A stretch of DNA of 64,000 bases from Rhodanobacter sp. Soil772 (GCF_001428385.1 NZ_LMSK01000002.1:911959-975958); one strand, 5' to 3'. Positions 41,347 through 51,101 are shown, counted from the stretch's first letter. The notes: generated by a model not told the origin, from the letters alone. Program-made: numbers and translations.

Positions 41347-43164
41347 TCAGTGCCCTGAACCACCCTTCGCCTTCGCACAGTCGCAAGCGTAGTCCGGCTC
41401 CGGGCCGCCGTCGGCGATGAAGCGGTCGATGCGCTGTTCCAGTACCGGCAGCGGCACCGAGCCGGTGGACAGCACGGTGTCGTGGAAGTGGCGCAGGTCG
41501 AACTTGGCGCCCAGCGCCTGCTCCGCCTTCGCGCGCAGTTCGCGGATCTTCAGATAACCCAGCTCGTACGACAGTGCCTGGCCCGGCCAGCTGATGTAGC
41601 GGTCCACCTCGTTGGCGATCTCGCGCGCGGACAGCGCGGTGTTCACGGTGAGAAAGTCGATGCCCTGCTGGCGCGTCCAGCCCAGGTGGTGGATGCCGGT
41701 GTCGACCACCAGCCGGCAGGCGCGCCACATCTGGTAGGTGAGGTAGCCGAAGCGTTCGTACGGCGTCTGGTAGATGCCCATCTCGTCGCCGAGGTATTCC
41801 GAGTACAGGCCCCAGCCCTCGCCGTAGGCGGAGATGTAGCTGTTGCGGCGGAACGCGGGCTGGCCGCGCTGCTCGTCGGCCAGTTCCAACTGCAGCGCAT
41901 GGCCCGGATAGGACTCGTGCAAGGTCAGCGCCGGCACGTTGTACAGCGGTCGCGACTTCAGATCGTAGGTGTTGACCAGGTAGACGTCCGGACCGCCGCG
42001 GCCGGAGGTGTAGTACGGCGCGATGTCGGCCGGTACCGGCTTGATGGTGAAGTGCGCGCGCGGAAGGTGGCCGAAGTATCTGGCCATCTGGCCGTCCACC
42101 TGTTTGGCCACCCAGGCGCTGCGCATCAGCAGTTCGTCCGGCGTCTTCGCGTAGAACTGCGGATCCGTGCGCAGGAACTGCAGGAAGTCGGCGAAGCTGC
42201 CCTTGAAGCCGGTGTCCTGCATCACCTCCAGCATCTTCGCGTGGAGCTTCGCCACCTGGTCGAGGCCGATCTGGTGGATCTCGTCGGGCCCCAGGTCGAG
42301 CGTGGTGTACTCGCGGATCTGCTGGCGATAGAACGCCTTGCCGTCCGGCAGCGCCTCGGCTGCCAGCGTGGTGCGCGCCTGCGGCACGTATTCGTCGCGG
42401 AAGAATGCCAGCAGCTTCGCGTAGGCGGGGATCACCTCGTCGCGGATGTGCCGCAGCGCCTGGCCCTGCAGCGCCTGCGCGCGGTCGGCCGGGATCGACG
42501 CCGGCAGTTTCCGGAAGGGTTCGTAGAAGCTGCTCTGGGTCGGATCCTTCAGCTCGGCCACCGCGGCGATCGACACGTCGCGCCCGTCCAGCACCGCGCG
42601 CGGCACGCTGAAGCCGCGCTTGAGGCCGGCGCGCATGTTCGCGATCTGCTGGTCGAAGTAGGCGGGAATCTGGCTCAGCCGGTCGAGGTAGCGGTCGTAG
42701 TCGGCGGGCGTGCGCAGGCGGTCGCCGCCCAGTTCGTAGCCGATGTCGGACCAGAATGCGGAGTCGCTGTTGAACGGCATCTGCCAGTTCATGAACTTCT
42801 GGTCGGCGACGAAGTTGCCGATCTGCGCGCGATAGATCGCGTAGTTGACCCGGTTCGTCGGCGACAGTTGCGCCACGTCGACGCCGTCGAGCCGCCTCAG
42901 CACGCCCTGCCAGTAATCCAACCGGCGCTGCTGGCTGGCCGCATCGACCTGGTCGAGCCGGCCATTGTTCGGCTGCGACTCGCCGGAGGTGCTGATCCCC
43001 GCCTGGCCGGTGCGCCAGGCCCACTCGCTGCTGTAGATGTCCTTGAAGCGCGCATCGGCGCTGGCGGCAGCGCCAACCGGGGGCGTGGTTGCGGCGTGCA
43101 GCGGCATTACGCTGCAGACCAGCGCGAGCGCGGCCAGCCGCGCCATCATCAGAGGCTTGTTCAC
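41347..43164 (-). CDS. DUF885 family exported metallopeptidase-like protein
   Basis: A 605-residue protein with signal peptide (LMMARLAALALVC to LHAA). The metal site of the DUF885 family is LTLHESYPGHALQLELADEQ with the third ligand Glu in SAYGEGWGLYSEYLGDEMGI. Repeated helices fill the rest. Homologues are annotated as dipeptidyl carboxypeptidase-like enzymes, acting in the periplasm. A GTG at 43164 with AAGGA just upstream is the best start; an ATG at 43203 is open but less likely. It ends 79 bases from the Xre antitoxin start. Confidence 0.9.
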   Translation of the reverse strand: MNKPLMMARLAALALVCSVMPLHAATTPPVGAAASADARFKDIYSSEWAWRTGQAGISTSGESQPNNGRLDQVDAASQQRRLDYWQGVLRRLDGVDVAQLSPTNRVNYAIYRAQIGNFVADQKFMNWQMPFNSDSAFWSDIGYELGGDRLRTPADYDRYLDRLSQIPAYFDQQIANMRAGLKRGFSVPRAVLDGRDVSIAAVAELKDPTQSSFYEPFRKLPASIPADRAQALQGQALRHIRDEVIPAYAKLLAFFRDEYVPQARTTLAAEALPDGKAFYRQQIREYTTLDLGPDEIHQIGLDQVAKLHAKMLEVMQDTGFKGSFADFLQFLRTDPQFYAKTPDELLMRSAWVAKQVDGQMARYFGHLPRAHFTIKPVPADIAPYYTSGRGGPDVYLVNTYDLKSRPLYNVPALTLHESYPGHALQLELADEQRGQPAFRRNSYISAYGEGWGLYSEYLGDEMGIYQTPYERFGYLTYQMWRACRLVVDTGIHHLGWTRQQGIDFLTVNTALSAREIANEVDRYISWPGQALSYELGYLKIRELRAKAEQALGAKFDLRHFHDTVLSTGSVPLPVLEQRIDRFIADGGPEPDYACDCAKAKGGSGH

Positions 43165-43262
43165 ACGGATTCCTTGTTGCGGGACGACGTCATCAACCAT
43201 CACGCGAAGTGAGGCGAACGCCTATCCTCGCCGCCATTTCGCGGCATGGCAACATGGCCCGC

Positions 43263-43967
43263 TCAACCGAGATCGAGCTTGCCCACGCCGACCGCGCTCA
43301 GGTAGGCGGCCAGGTTGCGTTCGTCGGTCTCGACGAAGACTTCGTCGCTCGGCACGCAGGCGGCGATCCGGTCCGGGCGGAAATTGCGAAAATCCCGACG
43401 CAGCCGGCACCATGCGCCCAACGTCCACTTGCCGCCCCAGAACGACAGGCACAGCGGCTCGACCTCGCGCGTGCTGGCGTTGCCGCTTTCGTCGCAATAC
43501 TCCAGCCGCAGCACCCGGTTGCCCATGATCGCCGCATGCAGCCGGTCGATCAACGCGGCGAAATCCTCGCGATGCTGGTCGCGCCACACCGGCGCGAAGA
43601 TCCGCGTGCGCGTGGCGCGCTCGCGCAACTCCGGCGGCAGCACCGCTTCGATCTTCAGCAGGGCGGCCTGCGCGCTTTCGGCCAGCTGGGTGCCGGCGAA
43701 CGCGCGCACGAAGCGCGAACCGACCACCAGAGCCTCGAGCTCGTTCGCGGTGAACATCAGCGGCGGGATGTCCGAACCCTTGCGCAGCACGTAGCCGACG
43801 CCGGCCTCGCCTTCGATCGGCACGCCGGACAATTGCAGGTCGGCGACGTCGCGATACACCGTGCGCAGCGAGACGCCCAGGGTCTGCGCCAGCGCGCGCG
43901 CCTGCAGCGCGGTACGCCGGCCGCGCAAGGCATGGATGATGAGGAACAGGCGATCGGCTCGACGCAT
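43263..43967 (-). CDS. YafY-type HTH/WYL-domain transcription regulator
   Basis: A 234-residue regulator: helix-turn-helix MRRADRLFLIIHALRGRRTA then AQTLGVSLRTVYRDVADLQL, followed by a WYL-type ligand domain (VLRLEYCDESGNASTREVEP, WGGKWTLGAWCRLRRDFRNF, DRIAACV). Members sense small molecules or nucleic acids. It precedes the DUF885 gene on the same strand with a 98-base gap and follows the GST gene by 69 bases. Its target could be either neighbour. Confidence 0.93.
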   Translation of the reverse strand: MRRADRLFLIIHALRGRRTALQARALAQTLGVSLRTVYRDVADLQLSGVPIEGEAGVGYVLRKGSDIPPLMFTANELEALVVGSRFVRAFAGTQLAESAQAALLKIEAVLPPELRERATRTRIFAPVWRDQHREDFAALIDRLHAAIMGNRVLRLEYCDESGNASTREVEPLCLSFWGGKWTLGAWCRLRRDFRNFRPDRIAACVPSDEVFVETDERNLAAYLSAVGVGKLDLG

Positions 43968-44036
43968 CCGCGCATCATCGCCGAGGCCCGCGCCGGCGAA
44001 CAGCGCCGAACGTCACGCCGGACACGATTCATCGCA

Positions 44037-44669
44037 TCACACGGCCCGCGCGGCCAACAACTCAGCATCCTTCGCCGCGGCACGCTGCATCGCCGGGCGC
44101 GCCAGCACGCGGTCGATATAGGCACGGATCACCGGCAGCTCCGGCACCAGCTTGAACAGGGTGGTCCAGTTCAGCGCGGTACCCCACAGCACGTCGGCTG
44201 CGCTGAACGTGTCGCCGAGCAGGTAGGGACCTTTTTCGAGCTGGTCGGTGAGCGTCTTCAGCATGGTGTCGTAGTCGCCGTAGCCGCAGGTCGAGGGTGG
44301 CGCCGGTTCGCGCTGCATAGATTTGTCGACCATCGCCGGCTCGAAGCACGAGCCGTAGAACACCAGCCGGCGCAGGTACGGCCCGCGCAACGGGTCGCCG
44401 AGCGGCGGCGCCAGCTTCGCCGCGGGGTAGAGATCGGCCAGGTAGATGAACACCGCCGGCTGTTCGGTAATCAGCGCGTCGCCGTGATGGATCGCCGGCA
44501 CCTTGCCCATCGGGTTGACCGCGAGATACGCCGGCTCACGCTGCTCGCCGGCCTTCAGGTCGAGCACGTGCAGGTCGTAGTCGGCGCCGAGTTCCTCCAG
44601 CAGCGCGCGGGTGCCGGCGGAGCGGTTCTGCGGCGAATGGAAGAAGGTGACGCGGGGTGTCGTGTCCAC
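44037..44669 (-). CDS. Glutathione S-transferase
   Basis: A 210-residue GST. The thioredoxin-like half contains VTFFHSPQNRSAGTRALLEE with the likely catalytic Ser, NPMGKVPAIHHGDALITEQP (cis-Pro and glutathione-binding Glu/Gln-Ser region) and VFIYLADLYPAAKLAP. The helical half has YLLGDTFSAADVLWGTALNW. It probably conjugates or reduces electrophiles in the cytoplasm. A WYL-type regulator lies just downstream. Confidence 0.93.
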   Translation of the reverse strand: MDTTPRVTFFHSPQNRSAGTRALLEELGADYDLHVLDLKAGEQREPAYLAVNPMGKVPAIHHGDALITEQPAVFIYLADLYPAAKLAPPLGDPLRGPYLRRLVFYGSCFEPAMVDKSMQREPAPPSTCGYGDYDTMLKTLTDQLEKGPYLLGDTFSAADVLWGTALNWTTLFKLVPELPVIRAYIDRVLARPAMQRAAAKDAELLAARAV

Positions 44670-44696
44670 GTTGATGCTCCTGTCCGATGCAGTGAT

Positions 44697-44774
44697 TCAG
44701 TCCTGCGGCAGCTGGCAGACCGCCTCGATGTTGTGCCCGTCCGGGCCGATCACGAAGTGATCGATCCTGGGCTT
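44697..44774 (-). pseudogene. C-terminal remnant of a VOC/glyoxalase-like gene
   Basis: The minus-strand frame reads PRIDHFVIGPDGHNIEAVCQ followed by LPQD and a stop. GPDGHNIEAV is the typical C-terminal metal-binding strand of VOC proteins. No N-terminal part is found upstream, where a different small frame (44774-44959) ends. I interpret it as a gene remnant left by deletion. Confidence 0.5.
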
Positions 44775-44959
44775 CACCGGTCGCGGGGATGGAAGACGAT
44801 GTGGGTCAGCGCAGCCAGCAAGGTGCGCCGGCGCGCACGCGGGGTGTCGGCGGCATCCGTCGAGTCCGCCTTGGGCAGCTTGTACTGCCCGTCCAGCAGC
44901 AGGCCAGTCAGATACAGCGGGCGGTAGGCCATCAGCACACGTTGCAGCATCGGTTTCAT
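44774..44959 (-). CDS. Small basic protein, unknown
   Basis: A 61-residue frame MKPMLQRVLMAYRPLYLTGL then LLDGQYKLPKADSTDAADTP and a basic end. AGGA lies about 7 bases before the ATG, which supports translation. It begins 10 bases after the PfpI-like gene on the same strand. No domain recognised; it may be a short gene or the junction of a deletion that also truncated the VOC gene downstream. Confidence 0.45.
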   Translation of the reverse strand: MKPMLQRVLMAYRPLYLTGLLLDGQYKLPKADSTDAADTPRARRRTLLAALTHIVFHPRDR

Positions 44960-44969
44960 GATGGATTCC

Positions 44970-45578
44970 TCACGCGGCCACGGCTTCGCCGACGCACCAG
45001 GGCGGCAGCTGGGCGTGCTTGAACAGGCGGTACCAGTGTTCGCGATCGCTGGGGCTGTACAGGTCGAGCGTGCGGATCACTTCGCGGGCGAATTCCACGC
45101 TGCCGAGGTGGCTGGCGCTGATCACGCCGCCGTCGCTGACCGCCAGCACCTCGCTGTCGTACTGCTCGACGCCGGCATAGCCAGGCACCTGCGCAGCGAT
45201 CTGGCCGTTCCAGTTGCCGGTGTGACGGCAGTGGTCGAGCAGGCCGGCGCGGGCCAGCGCCAGCACGCCGCTGTCGATGCCGGCCACCGGCGCGCCGGCC
45301 GCATGCAACTGGCGGACCGCCGCCACCGCCGGCTCGCCTTCGCCGCGTTGCCACAGGTGGCCGCCGGGCACGATCAGCAGTGCCGCCCGCTTGAAGTCGA
45401 GCCGGGCCAGCGGCAGATCGGGCTGCACGCCGAGGCCGCCCATCGAGGTCACCGGCGCCATCGAGAAACCCACCGTCTGCACCTGCCAGTCGCCGGGACG
45501 GCGGATCTCGCACAGTGCCAGCGCAGCCTGCCAGTCGGCGAAGCCGTCGAATACCAGGAAATAAACCGTATCGCGCAT
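44970..45578 (-). CDS. DJ-1/PfpI family protein lacking the catalytic cysteine
   Basis: A 202-residue class I amidotransferase-like fold: [56 protein letters not shown] and the elbow region [18 protein letters not shown]. Where active DJ-1/PfpI proteins have the A-x-C-x-G nucleophile, this one reads GIDSG, so the Cys is replaced by Asp (with Ser next). It is probably not a peptidase or glyoxalase and could be a sensor or use Ser. Followed by the 61-residue frame. Confidence 0.85.
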   Translation of the reverse strand: MRDTVYFLVFDGFADWQAALALCEIRRPGDWQVQTVGFSMAPVTSMGGLGVQPDLPLARLDFKRAALLIVPGGHLWQRGEGEPAVAAVRQLHAAGAPVAGIDSGVLALARAGLLDHCRHTGNWNGQIAAQVPGYAGVEQYDSEVLAVSDGGVISASHLGSVEFAREVIRTLDLYSPSDREHWYRLFKHAQLPPWCVGEAVAA

Positions 45579-45732
45579 GTCGTATCCCTCCGCAATGGAG
45601 GTACAGCTTGCCCGCCCGCTGCTGCCAACGTGCTGTCAGCAGTCGGGCCGGATGCGGGCCGCGGATGGCGCCAGGCTGGCACCGTTCAGCCGGAGCCGGG
45701 ACAATACGCGTTCCTTCTGCCACGGACCCGAC

Positions 45733-46764
45733 ATGAAGCCCATCTCGCTGATCCAGTTCCTGATCGAGGAACGCCGCGCCGGCCACATCAACGCCGAACT
45801 TTCGCTGCTGATCGAAGTGGTCGCGCGCGCCTGCAAGCGCATCGCGGTGGCCACCAACAAGGGCGCGCTGGGCGGCGTGCTCGGCATGGCCGGCAGCGGC
45901 GACGCGCTGAGCATGAACATCCAGGGTGAGGCGCAGAAGAAGCTGGACGTGATCTCCAACGAGATCCTGCTCGAAGCGAACGCCTGGGGCGGCCACCTCG
46001 CCGCCTGCGCGTCGGAGGAGATGGAAGACCCGCAGCAGATTCCGGACGGCTACCCGAAGGGCCAGCACCTGCTGCTGTTCGATCCGCTGGACGGTTCCTC
46101 GAACATCGACGTGAACGTTTCCGTCGGCACCATCTTCTCGGTGCTGCGCTGCCCCGACGGCGTGACCGAACCGAAGGCCGAACACTTCCTGCAGCCGGGC
46201 ACCACCCAGCTCGCCGCCGGCTACGTGGTGTACGGCCCGGCCACCGTGCTGGTGCTGACCTTCGGCCACGGCACCCACGAGTTCACCCTTGAGCGCGAGG
46301 TCGGCAGCTTCATGCTGAGCCGGCGCGCCATCCGGATTCCGGAACAGACCGCCGAGTTCGCCATCAACATGTCCAACCAGCGTCACTGGCAGGCGCCGAT
46401 GCAGCGCTACGTCGGCGAGCTGCTGGCCGGCAGGGAAGGCCCGCGCGGCAAGGACTTCAACATGCGCTGGGTGGCCTCGATGGTCGCCGACGTGCACCGC
46501 ATCGTGACCCGCGGCGGCGTGTTCTATTACCCGCTGGACGCGAAGATCCTCCAGCAGGGCGGCAAGCTGCGGCTGATGTACGAGGCCAACCCGATGGCCT
46601 TCATCATCGAGCAGGCCGGCGGCGCCGCGACCACCGGGCGCGGGCGCATCATGGAGCTGCAGCCCACCGGCCTGCACCAGCGCGTGCCGGTGTTCCTCGG
46701 CTCGAAGCAGGAAGTCGAACTGGCCACGCACTACCATCGGGAAGCCGACGGCGCGCTGGGCTGA
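45733..46764 (+). CDS. fbp: Fructose-1,6-bisphosphatase class I
   Basis: A 343-residue gluconeogenic enzyme in the normal length range. The metal site is [20 protein letters not shown] with the upstream acidic ASEEMEDP. The substrate region includes [20 protein letters not shown] and [15 protein letters not shown] with C-terminal [13 protein letters not shown]. Start [21 protein letters not shown] palindrome after the stop (46775-46798) is the likely terminator. Confidence 0.98.
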   Translation: MKPISLIQFLIEERRAGHINAELSLLIEVVARACKRIAVATNKGALGGVLGMAGSGDALSMNIQGEAQKKLDVISNEILLEANAWGGHLAACASEEMEDPQQIPDGYPKGQHLLLFDPLDGSSNIDVNVSVGTIFSVLRCPDGVTEPKAEHFLQPGTTQLAAGYVVYGPATVLVLTFGHGTHEFTLEREVGSFMLSRRAIRIPEQTAEFAINMSNQRHWQAPMQRYVGELLAGREGPRGKDFNMRWVASMVADVHRIVTRGGVFYYPLDAKILQQGGKLRLMYEANPMAFIIEQAGGAATTGRGRIMELQPTGLHQRVPVFLGSKQEVELATHYHREADGALG

Positions 46765-46774
46765 CGCTTCGCTC

Positions 46775-46798
46775 CCTCCCCTGCAACGCAGGGGGAGG
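46775..46798. terminator. Palindrome after fbp
   Basis: CCTCCCCTGC and GCAGGGGGAGG (one extra G) enclose AAC. It lies 11 bases past the fbp stop and 80 bases before the patatin start. No T-run. The core resembles the hairpin at 40775-40804, so it may belong to a dispersed palindrome family. Confidence 0.5.
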
Positions 46799-46877
46799 AG
46801 CCAGGCACTTGGTCGCCCCATCCGTGCCATGTTCCGGTCATAGACTCGCAACCATCACCCCTTCCCGACACGCCTCC

Positions 46878-47789
46878 ATGTCTCTCCGCCGCCTGCTGCC
46901 GCTGCTTGCCACGTTCCTGTTGAGCGCCTGCTTCCACGCCAGCAAACCCGCGCCGCCGCCGATCGTGGTGCCAGCGCCGGTGCATTTGAAAATCGGCCTC
47001 GCGCTTGGCGGCGGTGCGGCGAAGGGCTTCGCGCATATCGGCGTGATCAAGATGCTGGAGGCCAGCGGCATCCACCCGGACGTGGTCGCCGGCACCAGCG
47101 CCGGCAGCGTGGTTGGCGCGCTGTACGCCAGCGGCATGGACGCATTCGCGCTGCAGCAGACCGCGTTCGGTCTCGATGAGGCGAAGATCCGCGACGTGCG
47201 GCTGTTTTCCGGTGGCCTGGTGCAAGGCCAGGCGCTACAGGACTACGTGAACCAGCTGCTGCACAAGCAGCCGATCGAGCAGCTGAAGATGCCGTTCGCC
47301 GCGGTGGCCACCGAGCTGGAAAGCGGCACGCGCACGGTGTTCGTGCGCGGCAACACCGGCCGCGCGGTGCGCGCGTCCTCGAGCATTCCCGGCGTATTCG
47401 AGCCGGTCGAGATCCATGGCAAGCACTACGTCGACGGCGGCGTGGTCAGCCCGATCCCGGTCGACGCGGCGCGCCAGCTCGGCGCCGACTTCGTGATCGC
47501 GGTGGACATCTCCGCCGCGCCCGACGGCAGCAACCCGCAAGGCATGATGAACATCGTCGGCCAGTCGATCAGCATCATGGGCCGGCAACTGGCCGCGCAG
47601 GAAAGCGCGCGCGCCGACGCGGTGATCCGGCCCGACCTGCGCGGCATCGGCCCGACCGATTTTGAGCAGAAGAACCAGGCCATCCTCGCCGGCGAGAAAG
47701 CCGCGCTGGCGGCGATGCCCGCGATCCGCGCCAAGCTCGCCGCGATGGTCGCGGCGCGCCAGGCCGCCGCGGCCACCGTCGCGCCCTGA
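46878..47789 (+). CDS. Patatin-like phospholipase lipoprotein (RssA-like)
   Basis: A 303-residue protein with a lipoprotein signal (MSLRRLLPLLATFLLSAC). Patatin motifs: oxyanion glycines LALGGGAAKGFAHIG, nucleophile elbow VAGTSAGSVVGALYASG (GxSxG) and catalytic Asp in KHYVDGGVVSPIPV. The enzyme should hydrolyse lipids in the envelope. A second, more distant patatin lies at 57884-59116. Confidence 0.93.
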   Translation: MSLRRLLPLLATFLLSACFHASKPAPPPIVVPAPVHLKIGLALGGGAAKGFAHIGVIKMLEASGIHPDVVAGTSAGSVVGALYASGMDAFALQQTAFGLDEAKIRDVRLFSGGLVQGQALQDYVNQLLHKQPIEQLKMPFAAVATELESGTRTVFVRGNTGRAVRASSSIPGVFEPVEIHGKHYVDGGVVSPIPVDAARQLGADFVIAVDISAAPDGSNPQGMMNIVGQSISIMGRQLAAQESARADAVIRPDLRGIGPTDFEQKNQAILAGEKAALAAMPAIRAKLAAMVAARQAAAATVAP

Positions 47790-47873
47790 GCCACACCGGC
47801 CATGCCGTCCTGCACTTGGCGCATGTGACCGGCGGGTTGTAGCGTTGAGGATTCGCCGCACCGGAATCCTCCC

Positions 47874-49931
47874 ATGCTGAAACGCTCGCACCTGCCCGCT
47901 CCCTTGTTGCTGCTGGCCCTCGCGCTGGCACCGAACGCCTTCGCCGCCGCGCCCGCGGTCGATCCGCGCATCGAACAGGTGCTGACCCAGCTGGGCAAGG
48001 CGCAGTCGATCCAGGCGGTGGCGATCTCGCCGGACGGCAAACAACTGGCGTGGGTGATCCGGCGCGACGGCAAGCCGGCGATCGAGGTGGCCGACGCCGA
48101 TGGCCGCCATGCGCATCGCGTCAGCGCCGCGGCCAAGCCGGGCAGCTGTGCGGAATCCGACATCGCCTGGGCGCCTGACTCGCGCCGGCTCGCCTTCGTC
48201 TCCAACTGCAACGTCGACCTCACCAGCACCAAGGCGATGCAGAACGCCGTCTACGTCGCCGACACGCGCGGCAACGGCGCAACGGCGCGGCTGGCCGAAC
48301 TGCAAGGCTACGTGCGTTCGCTGCAGTGGACCGCCGACGGCAAGTCGCTCGGCTTCCTCTACGTGCCCGGCGCCACCCGCCACGCCAGCGCGGTGGCCGC
48401 GGCCAAGCCGGCGGCCGGCGTGAGCGGCGTGAGCGGCGTGGAAGTGCAGCGCGTGGCCAGCCTCGACGTGGCCAGCGGCGCCCTGCGCGAACTGACCCCG
48501 GCCGGCCTGTACGCCTACGAATTCGACTGGTCGCCGGATGGTTTGCGCATCGCCTATACCGCCGCGCCGCCACCGGGCGACAACAACTGGTGGATCGCAA
48601 AACTCTACGTGCAGCCGGCGCAAACCGACGCCAGCGCCAGCGTGCTGGTCGATCCCGCCGGCACCGGTAGCGGTTCCCTGCACAGCCTGCAGATCGCGCT
48701 GCCGCGCTGGTCGCCGGATGCGTCGCGAATCGCCTTCATCGGCGGCCTGATGAGCGACCAGGGCGCCACCGGTGGCGACATCTACGCCGTAGCAACCGAC
48801 GGCGGCGCACCGCTCAATCTCACCCCGGGCATCCGCGTCACGCCAGCGTGGCTGCGCTGGAGCGGGCCGCAGTCGATGCTGGTCAGCCAGGTCAGCAACG
48901 GCCAGAGCCAGCTGGCGGATTACGCGGTTTCCGCCACGCGCGCGCAGCAACAGCGCGTGCACTTCACCGTGCCGGCCAGCATCAGCGACGGCAGCGCGTC
49001 GATGGCGATGTCGCTGTCCGGCGACCTCAAGCGCATCGCGTTCCTGCAGAGCTCGTACGCGGCCGCGACCGAGGTTCACGCCGGCGCACTCGGCCACACG
49101 CCACCGCCAGCGGTGACCGCGTTCAATGCCGCACTGAAGCCGGCCTGGGGCAAGGCCGAATCGGTGGAGTGGAACAACGAAGGCTTCCACGTGCAGGGCT
49201 GGCTGCTGTACCCGGCCAACTACGACGCGAAGAAGCGCTACCCGATGATCGTGGTGGTGCACGGCGGTCCGGCCAGTGCGGTGATTCCACGCTGGCCGGG
49301 CGTCGGCTACGGCGGCGCACCGCTGGCCGCGCTGGGCTATTTCGTGTTCATGCCAAACCCGCGCGGCAGCTTCGGCCAGGGCGAGCAGTACGTGCAGGCG
49401 AACCGCAAGGACTTCGGCTACGGCGACTTGCGCGACATCCTGGCCGGCGTCGACGCGGTGGAGAAGAAGGTCCCGGTGGACGACCAGCGGCTCGGCCTCA
49501 CCGGCTGGAGCTACGGTGGCTTCATGAGCATGTTCGCGCCCACGCAAACGCAACGCTTCCGCGCCGTGGTCGCCGGCGCCGGCATCTCAAACTGGCAGAG
49601 CTATTACGGCCAGAACCTGATCGACCAGTGGATGCCACCGTTCTTCGGCGCCAGCGTGTACGACGACCCGGCGGTGTACGCCAAGAGTTCGGCAATCAAT
49701 TTCATCAAGCAGGTGAAGACACCGATGCTGATCGTGGTCGGCGACCGCGACGCCGAATGCCCGGCACCGCAGTCGTTCGAGATGTGGCATGCGCTGCGCG
49801 CGCAGAACGTGCCGACCTCGCTGGTGGTGTACCCGAACGAAGGCCACCACTTCGTCGACCCCGCGCACCAGCGCGACGTGCTGCAGCGGGCGCTGGGCTG
49901 GTTCGCGAAATATCTGCCGGCCGGCGGCTGA
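47874..49931 (+). CDS. S9 family serine peptidase (prolyl oligopeptidase/acylaminoacyl type), exported
   Basis: A 685-residue protein with signal peptide (PLLLLALALAPNAFAA). An N-terminal beta-propeller with WD40-like TolB repeats (QAVAISPDGKQLAWVIRRDG, IAWAPDSRRLAFVSNCN, PRWSPDASRIAFIGG) covers the catalytic domain. The latter has VVVHGGPASAV, Ser in LTGWSYGGFMSMF, Asp in VVGDRDAECPAP and His in PNEGHHFVDPAHQRD. It cleaves peptides in the periplasm. The acid-to-nucleophile order is normal, all residues present. Confidence 0.95.
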   Translation: MLKRSHLPAPLLLLALALAPNAFAAAPAVDPRIEQVLTQLGKAQSIQAVAISPDGKQLAWVIRRDGKPAIEVADADGRHAHRVSAAAKPGSCAESDIAWAPDSRRLAFVSNCNVDLTSTKAMQNAVYVADTRGNGATARLAELQGYVRSLQWTADGKSLGFLYVPGATRHASAVAAAKPAAGVSGVSGVEVQRVASLDVASGALRELTPAGLYAYEFDWSPDGLRIAYTAAPPPGDNNWWIAKLYVQPAQTDASASVLVDPAGTGSGSLHSLQIALPRWSPDASRIAFIGGLMSDQGATGGDIYAVATDGGAPLNLTPGIRVTPAWLRWSGPQSMLVSQVSNGQSQLADYAVSATRAQQQRVHFTVPASISDGSASMAMSLSGDLKRIAFLQSSYAAATEVHAGALGHTPPPAVTAFNAALKPAWGKAESVEWNNEGFHVQGWLLYPANYDAKKRYPMIVVVHGGPASAVIPRWPGVGYGGAPLAALGYFVFMPNPRGSFGQGEQYVQANRKDFGYGDLRDILAGVDAVEKKVPVDDQRLGLTGWSYGGFMSMFAPTQTQRFRAVVAGAGISNWQSYYGQNLIDQWMPPFFGASVYDDPAVYAKSSAINFIKQVKTPMLIVVGDRDAECPAPQSFEMWHALRAQNVPTSLVVYPNEGHHFVDPAHQRDVLQRALGWFAKYLPAGG

Positions 49932-49943
49932 CCGCGCGCGGCG

Positions 49944-49975
49944 CGGTTCCTTCCGGCCTGTGCCGGAAGGAACCG
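49944..49975. terminator. Hairpin between S9 peptidase and the small membrane protein
   Basis: CGGTTCCTTCCGGC and GCCGGAAGGAACCG form a perfect 14-base stem with a CTGT loop. It separates two convergent genes (stops at 49931 and 49980), so it probably terminates both. No T-run. Confidence 0.7.
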
Positions 49976-49979
49976 CTGC

Positions 49980-50159
49980 TCATGATCCGGGCGGATCGCG
50001 CCGGCGCGTGTGGGTGACCGCGCCGACGATGCCGATGCCCAGCAGCACCAGCACGCCGACGACGAGCCATTGCGTAGGCACGTGCATCAGCCACGCCGCG
50101 TAAGCCAGCCCGCCGATCACCACGATCATGCCGATCAGGTAAAGCGCGAATGAGGACAT
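49980..50159 (-). CDS. Small two-helix membrane protein
   Basis: A 59-residue protein, MSSFALYLIGMIVVIGGLAY then AAWLMHVPTQWLVVGVLVLL and a basic tail THTRRRDPPGS. Two transmembrane helices, no named domain that I can be sure of. GGAGG lies 5 bases before the second of two adjacent ATG codons (50162 and 50159), so I start at 50159. Function unknown. Confidence 0.75.
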   Translation of the reverse strand: MSSFALYLIGMIVVIGGLAYAAWLMHVPTQWLVVGVLVLLGIGIVGAVTHTRRRDPPGS

Positions 50160-50240
50160 CATTGCCTCCAGGTAATCGGCGGGGTTGCCGCGAAGCCTGA
50201 TTTGACCCGGACCGTCATCATCGACGCGTGAACGCTGGCT

Positions 50241-51089
50241 TCAGAACAAGTCGCCCTGCGGCGATGCCTTGCGCGGCGGCACGAAGCGCGAAGTGTCGAG
50301 GGTGAGCTCGCGGGCGCGGCCGAAGCCGTGCTTGCGGCAGGCGACGTCGAAGCGACGGCGCAGCAGGTCGGCGAACACGCCTTGGCCACGCATGCGGGTG
50401 GCGAAATTGCTGTCGTAGTCGCGGCCGCCGTTCATCTGCTGCACCAGGCTCATCACGTGCTCGGCACGCTGCGGCGCGTGCAGGGCCAGCCATTCGCGGA
50501 ACAGGGCTTTCAACTCGTACGGCAGACGCAGCGTGGTATAGCCGGCACAGCGCGCGCCGGCATCAAAGGCCTGCGCCATCACCGCTTCCATGTCGCAGTC
50601 GTTGAGCGCGGGAATGACCGGCGCCACCAGCACGCCGACCGGCACACCGGCTTCGGCCAGGGTGCGGATCGCCTTGATCCGCCGATGCGGCGCGCTGGCG
50701 CGCGGTTCGAGTTTCGCGGCCAGCTGGTTGTCCAGTGAGCCGACCGAGATGAATACCTGCACCAGCTGTTCGCGCGCCATCGGCACCAGGATGTCGAGAT
50801 CGCGTTCGACCAAGGCGTTCTTGGTCACGATGGTGCACGGGTGGTGGCATTCGGCGAGCAGCTCCAGCGCGGCGCGGGTCAGTCGCCAGCGCTTTTCGAT
50901 CGGCTGGTACGGGTCGGTGTTGCTGCCGATGTTGATCGGGCTGATCGCGTAACCGGGCTTCGCCAGTTCCGCGCGCAGTACCTCGGCGAAGTTGCCCTTG
51001 GCGCGGATTTTCGTTTCGAAGTCGAGCCCGGGCGAGAGGTTGAGGTAGCTGTGCGAAGGACGCGCGAAGCAGTAGATGCAGCAGTATTT
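50241..51089 (-). pseudogene. 5'-truncated radical SAM gene (PA0069 family)
   Basis: The frame reads YCCIYCFARPSHSYLNLSPG at its upstream end and continues through INIGSNTDPYQPIEKRW, PCTIVTKNALVERDLDILVP and GRDYDSNFATRMRGQGVFAD to QGDLF. The N-terminal 65 residues or so of the PA0069/Rv2578c family, including the first Cys of the CX3CX2C cluster context, are gone: homology stops at about 51087 and a TAG stop (51099-51101) lies in frame just upstream. No start codon remains for the full domain. A frame from the ATG at 50828 exists but would lack the iron-sulfur cluster. GC is high, like the chromosome, so this is the native copy, now broken. Confidence 0.88.
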
Positions 51090-51101
51090 TATAACGAACT
51101 A

